Below are positions 1 to 6,903 of a DNA stretch of 15,592 nt, one piece after another. The stretch comes from CAXMNX01 sp964194845 (lineage in GTDB: Bacteria; Pseudomonadota; Alphaproteobacteria; Rhodobacterales; Rhodobacteraceae). The translations under genes were made by a program, and so were the position numbers. The first letter of the stretch is position 1. Each line of letters opens with the position of its first letter. The stretch is taken from NCBI GenBank assembly GCA_964194845.1, contig CAXMNX010000006.1, positions 1 to 15,592 on the forward strand. Reading direction: 5' to 3'. The notes under the pieces are model-generated. The model saw only the letters and a list, made by a program, of their open reading frames with translations, was not told where the DNA came from and did no database searches.

Positions 1-396
1 GTTGCAGGCGCGATCACGCAGGTGGCGGGGTCGTCGGACGTTTTTGATCGGGGATTTGTCACCTATTCCAACGCTGCAAAGACCGAAATGCTGGGTGTCG
101 ATCCGGGGCTGATCGCAGCGCATGGTGCGGTGAGCGAGGACGTGGCGGTGGCGATGGCTGAGGGGGCGCTGGTGCGGTCTGCGGCGGATATTGCCGTTTC
201 GGTCACCGGGATCGCGGGGCCGGGTGGCAGCGAGGTGAAGCCCGAGGGCCGGGTGTGCTTTGGACTGGCGATTACGGGGCGGCCGACGCTGGCGGAAACC
301 GTGGAGTTCGGTGCCAAGGGCCGCGACGGCGTTCGCGCCCGAAGCGTGGCGCACGCGCTTGCGCTGCTTGGCGAGGCGCTTTCCCAGGATGCCTAA
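1..396 (+). CDS. pncC: CinA-family nicotinamide-nucleotide amidohydrolase, C-terminal part (5' end off window)
   Basis: Frame 1 is open from the first base, so the start lies to the left. The visible 131 residues read as the CinA C-terminal (PncC) domain: GSSDVFDRGFVTYSNAAK, then LGVDPGLIAAHGAVSEDVA, then the glycine-rich AVSVTGIAGPGG segment. Family members deamidate nicotinamide mononucleotide to nicotinic acid mononucleotide in pyridine nucleotide salvage, in the cytoplasm. The protein ends shortly after the domain, as expected both for the stand-alone short form and for full CinA, so the missing N-terminus cannot be judged. The next gene, amtB, starts 148 bp downstream and shows no link in function. 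Confidence 0.9.
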   Translation, partial: VAGAITQVAGSSDVFDRGFVTYSNAAKTEMLGVDPGLIAAHGAVSEDVAVAMAEGALVRSAADIAVSVTGIAGPGGSEVKPEGRVCFGLAITGRPTLAETVEFGAKGRDGVRARSVAHALALLGEALSQDA

Positions 397-544
397 TTTT
401 TGATCAACGCGCGGCAGTTGCTGCCTATCTAGCGAGCAGATTGTGCAAAGGCAGGATTTTCACCACCATAATCGCCCCTGCCACTATAACTCGCGCCCGT
501 GTTGCGGTTCCTGACGGCCAACAGGTCGAATTGGAGGAACTGAT

Positions 545-1726
545 ATGGTTGGCGCAGACACCGCATGGATCATCGTGGCGACGGCTTTGGTGCTGTTTAT
601 GACGCTGCCGGGGCTGGCGCTTTTTTACGGCGGGCTGGTGCGGTCGCGAAACGTTTTGAGCGTCTTCATGCATTGTTATGCCATCGCCTGCGCGATGAGC
701 ATCGCCTGGCTTGCTCTGGGCTATTCGATTGCGTTTGGCGGCGGTGGTTCCGGGCTTTGGGGCGGGCTGGACAAGATGTTCCTGATCGGGGTCACGGCCG
801 AGAGCCTGACCGGCACCCTGCCGGAAGTGCTGTTCTTCGCGTTTCAGATGACGTTTGCGATCATCACCCCGGCGCTGATTGTGGGCGCTTATGTTGAGCG
901 CACGAACTTTGCCTTCGTGCTGGTCTTTTCGACGCTCTGGATGCTGCTTTGCTATGCGCCGGTGGTTCACTGGATTTGGGGCGGCGGAATACTCGGCGAT
1001 GGTGGTATTTTCGGTGCGGTTGGTGCCAAGGACTTTGCCGGTGGCATGGTCGTGCATGAAACGGCTGGGCTGGCGGCGATCATTGTAGCGGTGATGCTGG
1101 GCGCGCGGAAGGATCGGACGAAGCCGCCGCACAACCCCGGATATGTGATGATCGGGGCAGCGATGCTTTGGGTCGGCTGGTTCGGGTTCAATGGCGGGTC
1201 GCAGCTGGCCGCTGACGGTGGTGCAGCGATGGCGCTGACGGTGACGCATATCTCGGCGGCGGCGGCATCGCTGAGCTGGGCGCTTTGGGAGCGGATCAAA
1301 TATGGCAAGGCATCGCTGGTTGGTCTGGTCACCGGGACGATTGCGGGGTTGGCGTCGATCACGCCCGCGAGCGGGTTTGTCGGGCCGGTCGAGGCGCTGA
1401 TCATCGGTGGCATTGCGGGGATCTTATGTCAGGAGGCGGTGAATGTGGTGCGGAATACATTGAAGATCGACGACACGCTGGACGTCTTCGCGGTGCATGG
1501 CGTCGGTGGCATATTCGGGACGATCATGATCGCGATATTTGGCGCTGGCAGCTTTGTCGCGCAGATTGGCTCGATTGCCATTGTCGGTGTCTTTACCGGG
1601 GTCGTTACGGTTTTTCTTGTATTGCTGACAAAGGCGATTGTTGGGATGCGGGTTGACGAGGAAACCGAGGTTACAGGGCTGGATCTGGCCCAGCACGGCG
1701 AGCGGGCTTACGACGTTACTTCGTGA
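545..1726 (+). CDS. amtB: Ammonium transporter (Amt/MEP/Rh family)
   Basis: 393 residues, about the length of mature E. coli AmtB, with roughly eleven hydrophobic segments. It moves ammonium/ammonia across the inner membrane. Recognisable parts are the N-terminal LFYGGLVRSRNVLS segment, the periplasmic gate Phe104 region (FQMTFAIITPALI), WFGFNGGS with Trp212/Phe215, and the twin pore histidines His171 (VVHETAG) and His318 (VHGVGGIFGT). The ATG at 545 is chosen because GGAGGA lies at 533-538, six bases upstream. There is no obvious cleavable signal peptide before the first helix; many Amt proteins have one. The first pore His is followed by Glu-Thr rather than the more usual Ile/Asn-type residues. 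No glnK lies beside it, although glnK-amtB pairing is common. A hairpin follows the stop. Confidence 0.95.
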   Translation: MVGADTAWIIVATALVLFMTLPGLALFYGGLVRSRNVLSVFMHCYAIACAMSIAWLALGYSIAFGGGGSGLWGGLDKMFLIGVTAESLTGTLPEVLFFAFQMTFAIITPALIVGAYVERTNFAFVLVFSTLWMLLCYAPVVHWIWGGGILGDGGIFGAVGAKDFAGGMVVHETAGLAAIIVAVMLGARKDRTKPPHNPGYVMIGAAMLWVGWFGFNGGSQLAADGGAAMALTVTHISAAAASLSWALWERIKYGKASLVGLVTGTIAGLASITPASGFVGPVEALIIGGIAGILCQEAVNVVRNTLKIDDTLDVFAVHGVGGIFGTIMIAIFGAGSFVAQIGSIAIVGVFTGVVTVFLVLLTKAIVGMRVDEETEVTGLDLAQHGERAYDVTS

Positions 1727-1751
1727 TCCATCGAATACGTTGGAAGGTAAG

Positions 1752-1776
1752 ACAAGGGGGCCATCGGTCCCCTTGT
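1752..1776 (+). terminator. Hairpin after amtB
   Basis: ACAAGGGG (1752-1759) pairs perfectly with CCCCTTGT (1769-1776) across a 9-base loop, 25 bases after the amtB stop. The T-rich tail is weak (TAGTTGG), so this may be a factor-assisted or partial terminator. Confidence 0.6.
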
Positions 1777-1812
1777 TAGTTGGCGCAGAATTTCCTACGA
1801 ATTGAGAAGTCA

Positions 1813-1826
1813 CACAAATATTTGTG
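1813..1826. promoter_or_regulatory. Perfect 14-bp palindrome upstream of the DUF1059 gene
   Basis: CACAAATATTTGTG is fully self-complementary and lies 30 bp before the ATG at 1857, in otherwise unstructured AT-rich intergenic DNA. It lies just downstream of a TTGAGA (1802-1807) that could serve as a -35 box. Its size and place fit a dimeric regulator site. It does not match the FNR/Dnr TTGAT-N4-ATCAA consensus. The regulator is unknown. Confidence 0.45.
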
Positions 1827-1856
1827 CTTACGACGAAAACGAAACTGGGGGACAGG

Positions 1857-2045
1857 ATGGCTTACTCATACGCGTGCGCTGATTGCGAAGGCATGGAAGA
1901 TTGCCCGGGCGTCGTGACGGCTGCCACCGAGGATGAAGTCTGGAAGCTGATGGAACTTCATGCCGCAATTGCGCATCAGGAAAAAGCCGCTGACTGGGAT
2001 GGCGAAACACGCGCCTATCTAAAAACACTGATCAAGACGGTGTGA
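1857..2045 (+). CDS. Small DUF1059-family protein
   Basis: 62 residues starting MAYSYACADCEG. Cysteines at positions 7, 10 and 16 (CADCEGMEDC) are followed by an acidic helix (TEDEVWKLMELHAAIAH) and a C-terminal AYLKTLIK; this matches my memory of DUF1059 proteins. The role is unknown. The three clustered Cys and nearby His suggest, but do not prove, metal binding. The ATG at 1857 is preferred to the upstream in-frame GTG at 1824 because GGGGGA (1847-1852) precedes it and because the family motif begins at MAYSY; the upstream extension would also overlap the palindrome. The gene is monocistronic, between the amtB hairpin and a strong hairpin shared with convergent grx. Confidence 0.8.
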   Translation: MAYSYACADCEGMEDCPGVVTAATEDEVWKLMELHAAIAHQEKAADWDGETRAYLKTLIKTV

Positions 2046-2056
2046 GAGGCATTTCA

Positions 2057-2080
2057 GGGCCGGACATAACTGCCCGGCCC
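2057..2080. terminator. Bidirectional hairpin between convergent DUF1059 and glutaredoxin genes
   Basis: GGGCCGG (2057-2063) pairs with CCGGCCC (2074-2080) around a 10-base loop. It lies between the stop at 2045 and the minus-strand stop at 2085, so it can serve both genes. There is no strong T-run. Confidence 0.6.
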
Positions 2081-2084
2081 CGTG

Positions 2085-2306
2085 CTATCCGAAGTGCAGC
2101 TTCAGATCTTCAAGCCCGCCGATGTGCTTGCCGTCGATGAATATTTGCGGAATTGAGCGCACGCGCGGCAGGCGTTCCGTAAATTCCTGACGCACCGTCT
2201 CGTCCTGCATATCCCGCTCTGCAAAGTTGATGCCGCGCGCGTCAAGCAGCGCCTTGGCAGCGTCACAATAAGTGCAGTTCGCGCCAGTAAATACTTCGAC
2301 GCTCAT
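2085..2306 (-). CDS. Glutaredoxin (dithiol, CTYC)
   Basis: 73 residues with the thioredoxin fold order of a short class I glutaredoxin: beta strand EVFTGAN, active site Cys11-Thr-Tyr-Cys14, the RSIPQIFIDG segment with the cis-proline at 53, and GG at 63-64 ahead of the last helix. It reduces protein or mixed glutathione disulfides in the cytoplasm. It is somewhat shorter than GrxC (about 83-85 residues). The start is two bases after the stop of the upstream AhpD-like gene and has no clear ribosome binding site of its own, so translational coupling is likely. It is the last gene of the TetR-CMD-Grx run. Its second cysteine is retained, so it is not a monothiol type. Confidence 0.9.
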   Translation of the reverse strand: MSVEVFTGANCTYCDAAKALLDARGINFAERDMQDETVRQEFTERLPRVRSIPQIFIDGKHIGGLEDLKLHFG

Positions 2307-2308
2307 CG

Positions 2309-2878
2309 TTAGTGGTTGATTGTAAGCTGCGGTTTCACCCCTTCGAACATCGGCTCAAGCTCGACTCCAAGTGCATCGCCGAACTTCGAAACCGCGATAT
2401 AGATCGTGATGACAAATGCGGCTTCGACGATCTGAGGTTCGGTCCAGTTCGCGTGGAGACGGTCCCATAACGATTTCGACACGCGGTTTGCGTCTTCTCC
2501 GATCTGCACGCAGAAATCCAAGAGCGCCTTCTCGCCCTCAGAAAAGTGAGGACTGTCGCGGTAACTGAAACCGTCGATGTCAGCGACTTTCTCGGCGGGC
2601 ATTCCAAGCATGTCACATAGCCGTTCGTGCTGAACCACGCAGTAATGGCAGTCATTGCCCTGTGTCGCTTTCAGGATCAAAAGCTCTTTGGTTAGCCAGT
2701 CCAGTTCTCCATCCTTCAGGATCGCCATGACGGTATCGGTGAAAACCTGCCCGTATTCCGGCTGATGCCCAAATACTTTGAAGATGTTCAGAAGTGCCTG
2801 GAACCGGTCTTCTGCCGCGTCGTAAAAGGCCAACGTCGCCTCGTTGGCCTGATCACGTTCAACGTAGGATACTGTCAT
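2309..2878 (-). CDS. Carboxymuconolactone decarboxylase family protein, AhpD-like
   Basis: 189 residues. The core carries the AhpD-type redox motif: Cys77-His-Tyr-Cys80 and His84 (CHYCVVQH), preceded by helix LTKELLILKATQ. In AhpD and related peroxidase-like proteins this Cys pair is redox active. True gamma-carboxymuconolactone decarboxylases lack the CxxC, so a thiol redox or alkylhydroperoxidase-like role is more likely than aromatic catabolism. The start at 2878 has GGGAG eight bases upstream. It is followed after two bases by glutaredoxin, a plausible reductant, and preceded 51 bp away by a TetR gene. An operator-like site lies between them. The substrate cannot be read from sequence. 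Confidence 0.85.
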   Translation of the reverse strand: MTVSYVERDQANEATLAFYDAAEDRFQALLNIFKVFGHQPEYGQVFTDTVMAILKDGELDWLTKELLILKATQGNDCHYCVVQHERLCDMLGMPAEKVADIDGFSYRDSPHFSEGEKALLDFCVQIGEDANRVSKSLWDRLHANWTEPQIVEAAFVITIYIAVSKFGDALGVELEPMFEGVKPQLTINH

Positions 2879-2895
2879 TGTTCTTACTCCCTTTT

Positions 2896-2914
2896 ATTTG
2901 ACCGATCGTTCCAA
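2896..2914. promoter_or_regulatory. Operator-like site 1, upstream of the AhpD-like gene
   Basis: ATTTGACCGATCGTTCCAA contains the near-palindrome GACCGATCGTTC. On the opposite orientation the same sequence, with one C/T change in the core, recurs before the TetR gene at 3531-3548. Recurrence in both intergenic gaps of one unit argues for a TetR binding site. Confidence 0.65.
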
Positions 2915-2929
2915 TCAGTCCAAAAATAA

Positions 2930-3511
2930 TCAGGCGATAAGCGCGGTCGCCTGATTGACAATGGCCTGCCGAGCGCCAGCGTCGGCACCGGAACGGGCCA
3001 GCACGCGAAGCCCCAGAAACAGACCCAGCAAAGCTTTGGCTGTTGTGTCGGGGTCTGCCCCTGCTTTCAGTTCGTCACGCTGCTGCGCATCTTGCAGGCG
3101 TTCCGCAAAAAACCGCTCGACCGCCGCGAACGATGCGTTCACCAGCGCGCGAACTTCCGGATCGTGAGGCGCCACTTCAAGCGCCGTATTCACCAAAAGG
3201 CAGCCGGCCGGGGTATGCCCGTCTTTGGGGGCCTCGGCGGCGGCGGCAAAGGCTGTTGCGATTGCATCGAGCGGGGCGGCGTTCGCGGCCAGATCACCCA
3301 GAAACGCCCGACGCTGGTTTGCGTCGTAGGCCTTAAGTGCCGCCAGAAAAAGTCCGCGTTTGTCACCGAATTCGGCGTAAAGTGAGCCTCGGTTGAGACC
3401 TGTTGCCGACAGTAGCTGGCTAATTGACGTCGCCTCGTATCCGGTGCGCCAAAATGAATGTTTGGCGCGATCAATGACTTCCGCCGAATTATAGGATTTT
3501 TCCCAGGGCAT
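2930..3511 (-). CDS. TetR/AcrR-family transcriptional regulator
   Basis: 193 residues with an N-terminal TetR DNA-binding domain. The helix-turn-helix is at about 28-50 (TSISQLLSATGLNRGSLYAEFGDK), followed by the conserved KRGLFLAAL. The C-terminal ligand domain contains GCLLVNTALEVAPHDPEV, and its Cys104 is the only cysteine in the protein. A cysteine at a similar place (Cys106) is the oxidant/electrophile sensor in E. coli NemR. The regulator precedes the AhpD-like and glutaredoxin genes on the same strand, with matching operator-like sites before itself and before them, so autoregulation and control of the two thiol enzymes is the natural reading. The start at 3511 gives the usual length. 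The inducer is unknown. Confidence 0.9.
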   Translation of the reverse strand: MPWEKSYNSAEVIDRAKHSFWRTGYEATSISQLLSATGLNRGSLYAEFGDKRGLFLAALKAYDANQRRAFLGDLAANAAPLDAIATAFAAAAEAPKDGHTPAGCLLVNTALEVAPHDPEVRALVNASFAAVERFFAERLQDAQQRDELKAGADPDTTAKALLGLFLGLRVLARSGADAGARQAIVNQATALIA

Positions 3512-3530
3512 AGGCGGACAGTGACAAGTC

Positions 3531-3548
3531 TGGAACGATCAGTCAAAT
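3531..3548. promoter_or_regulatory. Operator-like site 2, upstream of the TetR gene
   Basis: TGGAACGATCAGTCAAAT reads on the minus strand as ATTTGACTGATCGTTCCA, matching site 1 (2896-2913) at 17 of 18 positions. It lies about 20 bases before the TetR ATG, and its TTGACT could act as a -35 box, so bound repressor would cover the promoter. Confidence 0.65.
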
Positions 3549-3580
3549 GGCTATTTGGCAGAACCCTCGTTTTTCGGGCG

Positions 3581-4852
3581 TTACATCAGGTCAAACAGTG
3601 CAGTGGCATTCACCTGGCGGGCCGTTGCTTTGTGGAGCCGGTTTTCGATGTCTTCGCCTAGCAGTGCGGAGCCTTTCCGGCGGAGTTTTCGCCATTTTTC
3701 TTCGCCCGACATTGGCGCGCTCAGGTCGTGATGCGAGGTTAATGTTTCGCCGTTGGTCAGGGTCACCAGCACGGTGGCCTCGGTTTCCGCAAGCGCTTCA
3801 TCGGCTTGAACCTCGACACGTTGGCGGAGTTTGCTCAAATCCGGGTCGGTCCCGGTTTTCTTTGAAAAATTGGCAATGACCGCTGTGTCGATGCCGGACA
3901 GAACCATTGCGGCAGTGTGGCGAAAGGAGAATTTGGCTTCCAGTCCGGTTTTTGGCTCCGCGATGTTGCAAACGGTCGTCCAGCGGGGATGGGTGGTGAT
4001 GGCGACGCTCGCGACGTCTTCCGCCCGCAATTCCAACGAACCGAGCGCTTCGATCATCGCGTGAAGGCCGTGACAGCAAGCGTGGAGTTTGTGACTGACG
4101 CTTTCCATCAGCCATTGGTCGCCCAAAGTGTCGAATGCGGTCAGGTCGCCCGCGCCGTTGTGCGTTGGGCCGAAGCCTTGCGGGTCATCGAGGGCGGCTG
4201 GATTTGATACGAAACCGCGCGCTGCGAGGTCGGTGGCGATAGCGCCGCATTCGGCGGCAAGGCCTGCGTTCAGAGGCTTGCCCATGGTGCCGAACTGGGA
4301 TTTCAGGCCAGCGGCTTTGGTCGCGGCAATGCCAAGCGCGTGGGCGGTTTGCTGTTCGCTTAGACCGGCAAGCCGAGCCGCGGCGGCGGTTGCCCCGAAG
4401 GCGCCCGCTGTAGCGGTTTGATGAAAGCCGGTCTGGTAGTGATCTCGCCCCAGCCAGAGGCCCATGCGCACGGATAGTTCGGCGCCTAATAGTGCGGCGT
4501 CGAGGCATTCCTCACCGGTTCCTATGCCGATGGCGAATACCGCCGGAAACACCGCGACAGACGGGTGGCCGATGTGGGCGAAATTGGTGTCGTCGTAGTC
4601 AAGCGCGTGACTGATGGTGCCGTTCGCAAGTGCTGCGGCGCGCGCAGGCACTTCACCACCGCCGAAAAGCCGCGCATTGGGCGCCCCGCCGTCGGCGAGC
4701 GCCTGGTCGCGCATGATGGTGGCCACCGGCTGGGCGGCCCCGGCAATGCCGCAGGCCATCCAGTCATACAGCGATTGCCGCATGACCGCGCGGGCGTTCG
4801 CGGTCGGCGTGGCCGTGGCAGTGAAACGGGCAAGGGTCGCGGCAAGGCTCAT
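3581..4852 (-). CDS. MmgE/PrpD family protein
   Basis: 423 residues, slightly shorter than typical members (about 450). Family landmarks in order are a SLYDWMACGIAGA helix, SHALDYDDTNFAHIGHPS, GFHQTATAGAFGATAAAA, FGTMGKPLNAGLAA, HKLHACCHG and EAKFSFRHTAAM. Members include 2-methylcitrate dehydratase PrpD and cis-aconitate decarboxylase. No prpB/prpC or other propionate genes are nearby, so the substrate is unassigned. Its ATG overlaps the TGA of the upstream START-domain gene (ATGA), which implies co-translation. It ends 29 bp before the TetR operator region, and no clear terminator is seen there. The protein looks intact. Confidence 0.88.
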   Translation of the reverse strand: MSLAATLARFTATATPTANARAVMRQSLYDWMACGIAGAAQPVATIMRDQALADGGAPNARLFGGGEVPARAAALANGTISHALDYDDTNFAHIGHPSVAVFPAVFAIGIGTGEECLDAALLGAELSVRMGLWLGRDHYQTGFHQTATAGAFGATAAAARLAGLSEQQTAHALGIAATKAAGLKSQFGTMGKPLNAGLAAECGAIATDLAARGFVSNPAALDDPQGFGPTHNGAGDLTAFDTLGDQWLMESVSHKLHACCHGLHAMIEALGSLELRAEDVASVAITTHPRWTTVCNIAEPKTGLEAKFSFRHTAAMVLSGIDTAVIANFSKKTGTDPDLSKLRQRVEVQADEALAETEATVLVTLTNGETLTSHHDLSAPMSGEEKWRKLRRKGSALLGEDIENRLHKATARQVNATALFDLM

Positions 4853-5292
4853 CCATAAGCCTCCTTTGCGCGGCGTTCGAAGGCACTTACCACACGCTGC
4901 ATTGCGTCGTTGAAAAACAATGTCGCCGCGCCTTGAAGAAGCCGGTTGCGAAACTCGAAGTCGACGTGGAAGTAAATGTCACAGCCATTCGTGGCCTCGG
5001 TAAATGCCCAGCTTGACCGCATGTGCCGGAACGGGCCGTCGAGGTATTCGGTGTCGATCTTTCGCGCTTCGGGCCAGAGAGTGACCCGGCTGCCGAAGCG
5101 TTCGCGAAAGACTTTGAACGAGATGACCAGATCCGCCAGCATCACCTGATGATCGCCGCAGTCATCAGTAGAGCGGATGCGCGCGGCGGCGGTCCATGGC
5201 AGAAATTCAGGGTAGCGCGCGACGTCGGCCACAAGCTCATACATCAAGGCCGCCGAATGCGGCAGGTGGCGGGTTTCGGAGTGGGTCGGCAT
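4849..5292 (-). CDS. RatA/Coq10-type START-domain protein
   Basis: 147 residues of a small polyketide-cyclase/START fold. The signature LPHSAALMYELVADVARYPEFLPW is at the N-terminus, HMRSSWAFTE is in the middle, and the long final helix is FFNDAMQRVVSAFERRAKEAYG. In mitochondria Coq10 binds ubiquinone and helps its delivery. The E. coli homologue RatA was described as a ribosome-association toxin, but the annotation "toxin" is not supported here, since there is no RatB partner. A quinone-binding role is the more likely one in an alphaproteobacterium. The start at 5292 has GGAAG six bases upstream. It overlaps MmgE/PrpD by four bases and is divergent from hpt. Confidence 0.87.
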   Translation of the reverse strand: MPTHSETRHLPHSAALMYELVADVARYPEFLPWTAAARIRSTDDCGDHQVMLADLVISFKVFRERFGSRVTLWPEARKIDTEYLDGPFRHMRSSWAFTEATNGCDIYFHVDFEFRNRLLQGAATLFFNDAMQRVVSAFERRAKEAYG

Positions 5293-5361
5293 TGCGCTTC
5301 CGGCTGGTCAGTCGTCGCCCCTTAAGTGTAGAGACGACAGGGACAGTCAAGGGGGCAGACA

Positions 5362-5895
5362 GTGACCCAGCCGTATGTGATCGACGAGATGATTTCGGCC
5401 AAGACGATCGCGGCGCGGATCGAGGATCTTAGCCGCGAGATCAAATCGGCGTTTTCGGACACCGATAAACTTATTGTCGTGGGGCTGCTGAGGGGGTCGT
5501 TCGTCTTTATCGCCGATCTGGTGCGCGAGCTGGATTTGAATGTCGAAGTCGATTTCCTGGAGGCAAGTTCATATGGCGACAGCATGGAATCGAGCCGCGA
5601 GGTTCGGATACTGAAAGATCTGAGGGGCGAGATCGGCGGGCGCGACGTGCTGGTCGTGGAAGATATTGTGGATACAGGCTTTACGTTGGCCCATGTAACG
5701 CAGCTTTTGCGGTCGCGAAATCCCCGGCGGCTGGAAACGATTGCGCTTCTGGACAAGCCCACACGGCGGGAAACCGACGTCAAGGCGACGTGGACCGGGT
5801 TTGAAATTCCGGACGAGTTTGTCGTGGGTTACGGCATTGATTATGCGCAAAGGAACCGCAATCTGCCCTATATCGGCAAAGTTAGGTTCGTTTAG
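5362..5895 (+). CDS. hpt: Hypoxanthine phosphoribosyltransferase
   Basis: 177 residues. It converts hypoxanthine (and probably guanine) plus PRPP to IMP/GMP in purine salvage, in the cytoplasm. The PPi loop is GLLRGS (41-46), the flexible-loop region is LEASSYGDSMESSREVRI, and the PRPP-binding signature is VLVVEDIVDTGFTL (96-109). Near the C-terminus is DEFVVGYGIDYAQRNRNLPYIGKV, typical of the 6-oxopurine enzymes. It starts with GTG at 5362, supported by GGGGG at 5351-5355. The 69-bp gap to the divergent coq10-like gene must hold both promoters; a GTCGTC/GACGAC pair (5311-5316, 5333-5338) is present but too short to call. Confidence 0.95.
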   Translation: MTQPYVIDEMISAKTIAARIEDLSREIKSAFSDTDKLIVVGLLRGSFVFIADLVRELDLNVEVDFLEASSYGDSMESSREVRILKDLRGEIGGRDVLVVEDIVDTGFTLAHVTQLLRSRNPRRLETIALLDKPTRRETDVKATWTGFEIPDEFVVGYGIDYAQRNRNLPYIGKVRFV

Positions 5896-6035
5896 GCGAC
5901 AACGATCGGCGGTTTGCGGCTGAATCGACACATTCCAGCCACTCGGCAGCGCCCGGCATTAGATTTGCGGTGCAACGGGCGGTCAAATCGTTCTAAAGTC
6001 ACGGTTGTGAGGGGCCTTGTCGAAGGAACGCGCTG

Positions 6036-6899
6036 GTGCGACTGGCCCTCGCCCTCTATTTCACGCTTTTCGGCAGCATTGCCATTGCGGAAGCGCCCCA
6101 GATCGAGGGGGCGTTTCGATTTGGCCACGATTCCAAAAGCGATCTGAACGTAACCGAGTTTTCCGCGCTGGGCACATACCAGTTCGGGGGCGCGGCGGTT
6201 GATGGCCGGTTCGAACTTGGCGTCAGCCGGGATGCGACCCGCGAAGCGCACTATGCAAGTGCGGGCATATCGTTGCCCTTTGGAACGGTTGATGTGGGGC
6301 GTCCGCGTTCGGTATTCGAGCTGGGCCCCCTGCCCGATCAGGCGCGGTTCGGGTCGATCGCTGCACGGTCATCCTTCCGGCCACTGGCGGCAGAGGCTGC
6401 ATTGGACGGAACGCTAAGCAGCGGCATTCGCGTAGTCAGCGAAAACGGCGGGCTGCAAGTCGGCACATCATATCACCGGCTTTCGGCGACGGACGATTCC
6501 GTGGTCGGCGTGGCCGGGCGTTATGATTTTGATGGTCCCGGAAATGTCGATCAGATCACGTTTTACGGTGGTGCAGAGTCCGATGGTCTTGACGAGCATT
6601 TTCTGCTTGGCACCGAGATAACGCGCGGCAGTGCTACTGCGGCAGTCGATCTGCTTCGCGGCAGCGAAGATGGCGGCATCCGGGTTAGTCAGATATCGTT
6701 TGGCTTTGCTGTTAACGAGCGTGTGACACTGGGCATCTCGGGTTTTCGCGAGCTGGAAGAGGCGACCGACGCCGAGGAAATGCGGCTGGGTCTGGGCGCG
6801 TCGATCACGTCTGGCACGGGTGCCTATCTGCGCGGCGGCATCGACGGGGCGAACAGCGACGACATTGCATTTGATCTGGCGATCGGGTTTCAGTTTTAA
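6036..6899 (+). CDS. Secreted beta-barrel-like outer membrane protein, unknown family
   Basis: 287 residues starting with GTG at 6036 (AAGGA at 6023-6027). It opens with a convincing signal peptide, MRLALALYFTLFGSIAIAEA. The rest is a series of short alternating strands with glycines and aromatics (GTYQFGGAAVDGRFELGVS, ITFYGGAES, ISFGFAVNERVTLGISGF, GAYLRGGIDG). It ends DLAIGFQF, and a terminal Phe preceded by alternating hydrophobics is the usual outer membrane beta-barrel insertion signal. I do not recognise a named porin family; a role in permeability or adhesion is only a guess. It stands alone between hpt and a convergent LysR gene with a 4-bp gap, and no terminator is seen between them. 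Confidence 0.7.
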   Translation: MRLALALYFTLFGSIAIAEAPQIEGAFRFGHDSKSDLNVTEFSALGTYQFGGAAVDGRFELGVSRDATREAHYASAGISLPFGTVDVGRPRSVFELGPLPDQARFGSIAARSSFRPLAAEAALDGTLSSGIRVVSENGGLQVGTSYHRLSATDDSVVGVAGRYDFDGPGNVDQITFYGGAESDGLDEHFLLGTEITRGSATAAVDLLRGSEDGGIRVSQISFGFAVNERVTLGISGFRELEEATDAEEMRLGLGASITSGTGAYLRGGIDGANSDDIAFDLAIGFQF

Positions 6900-6903
6900 T
6901 CGC

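Noticed and set aside
397..544. Possible sigma-54/NtrC promoter before amtB
   Set aside because: Nitrogen control is expected, but no TGGCAC-N5-TTGCA-like match or NtrC palindrome was found in either strand. A TATAAC at 485-490 has no matching -35.
425..1249. 274-codon minus-strand frame opposite amtB
   Set aside because: It lies antisense to a clear amtB. The translation is rich in His, Arg and Gln, typical of a shadow frame in GC-rich DNA, with no domain.
4849..5292. RatA toxin of a toxin-antitoxin pair
   Set aside because: There is no RatB-like partner gene; the neighbour is MmgE/PrpD. A Coq10-type quinone-binding role fits better.
5311..5338. Inverted repeat GTCGTC/GACGAC between the coq10-like gene and hpt
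   Set aside because: Six base pairs with a 16-base gap are expected by chance in GC-rich DNA.
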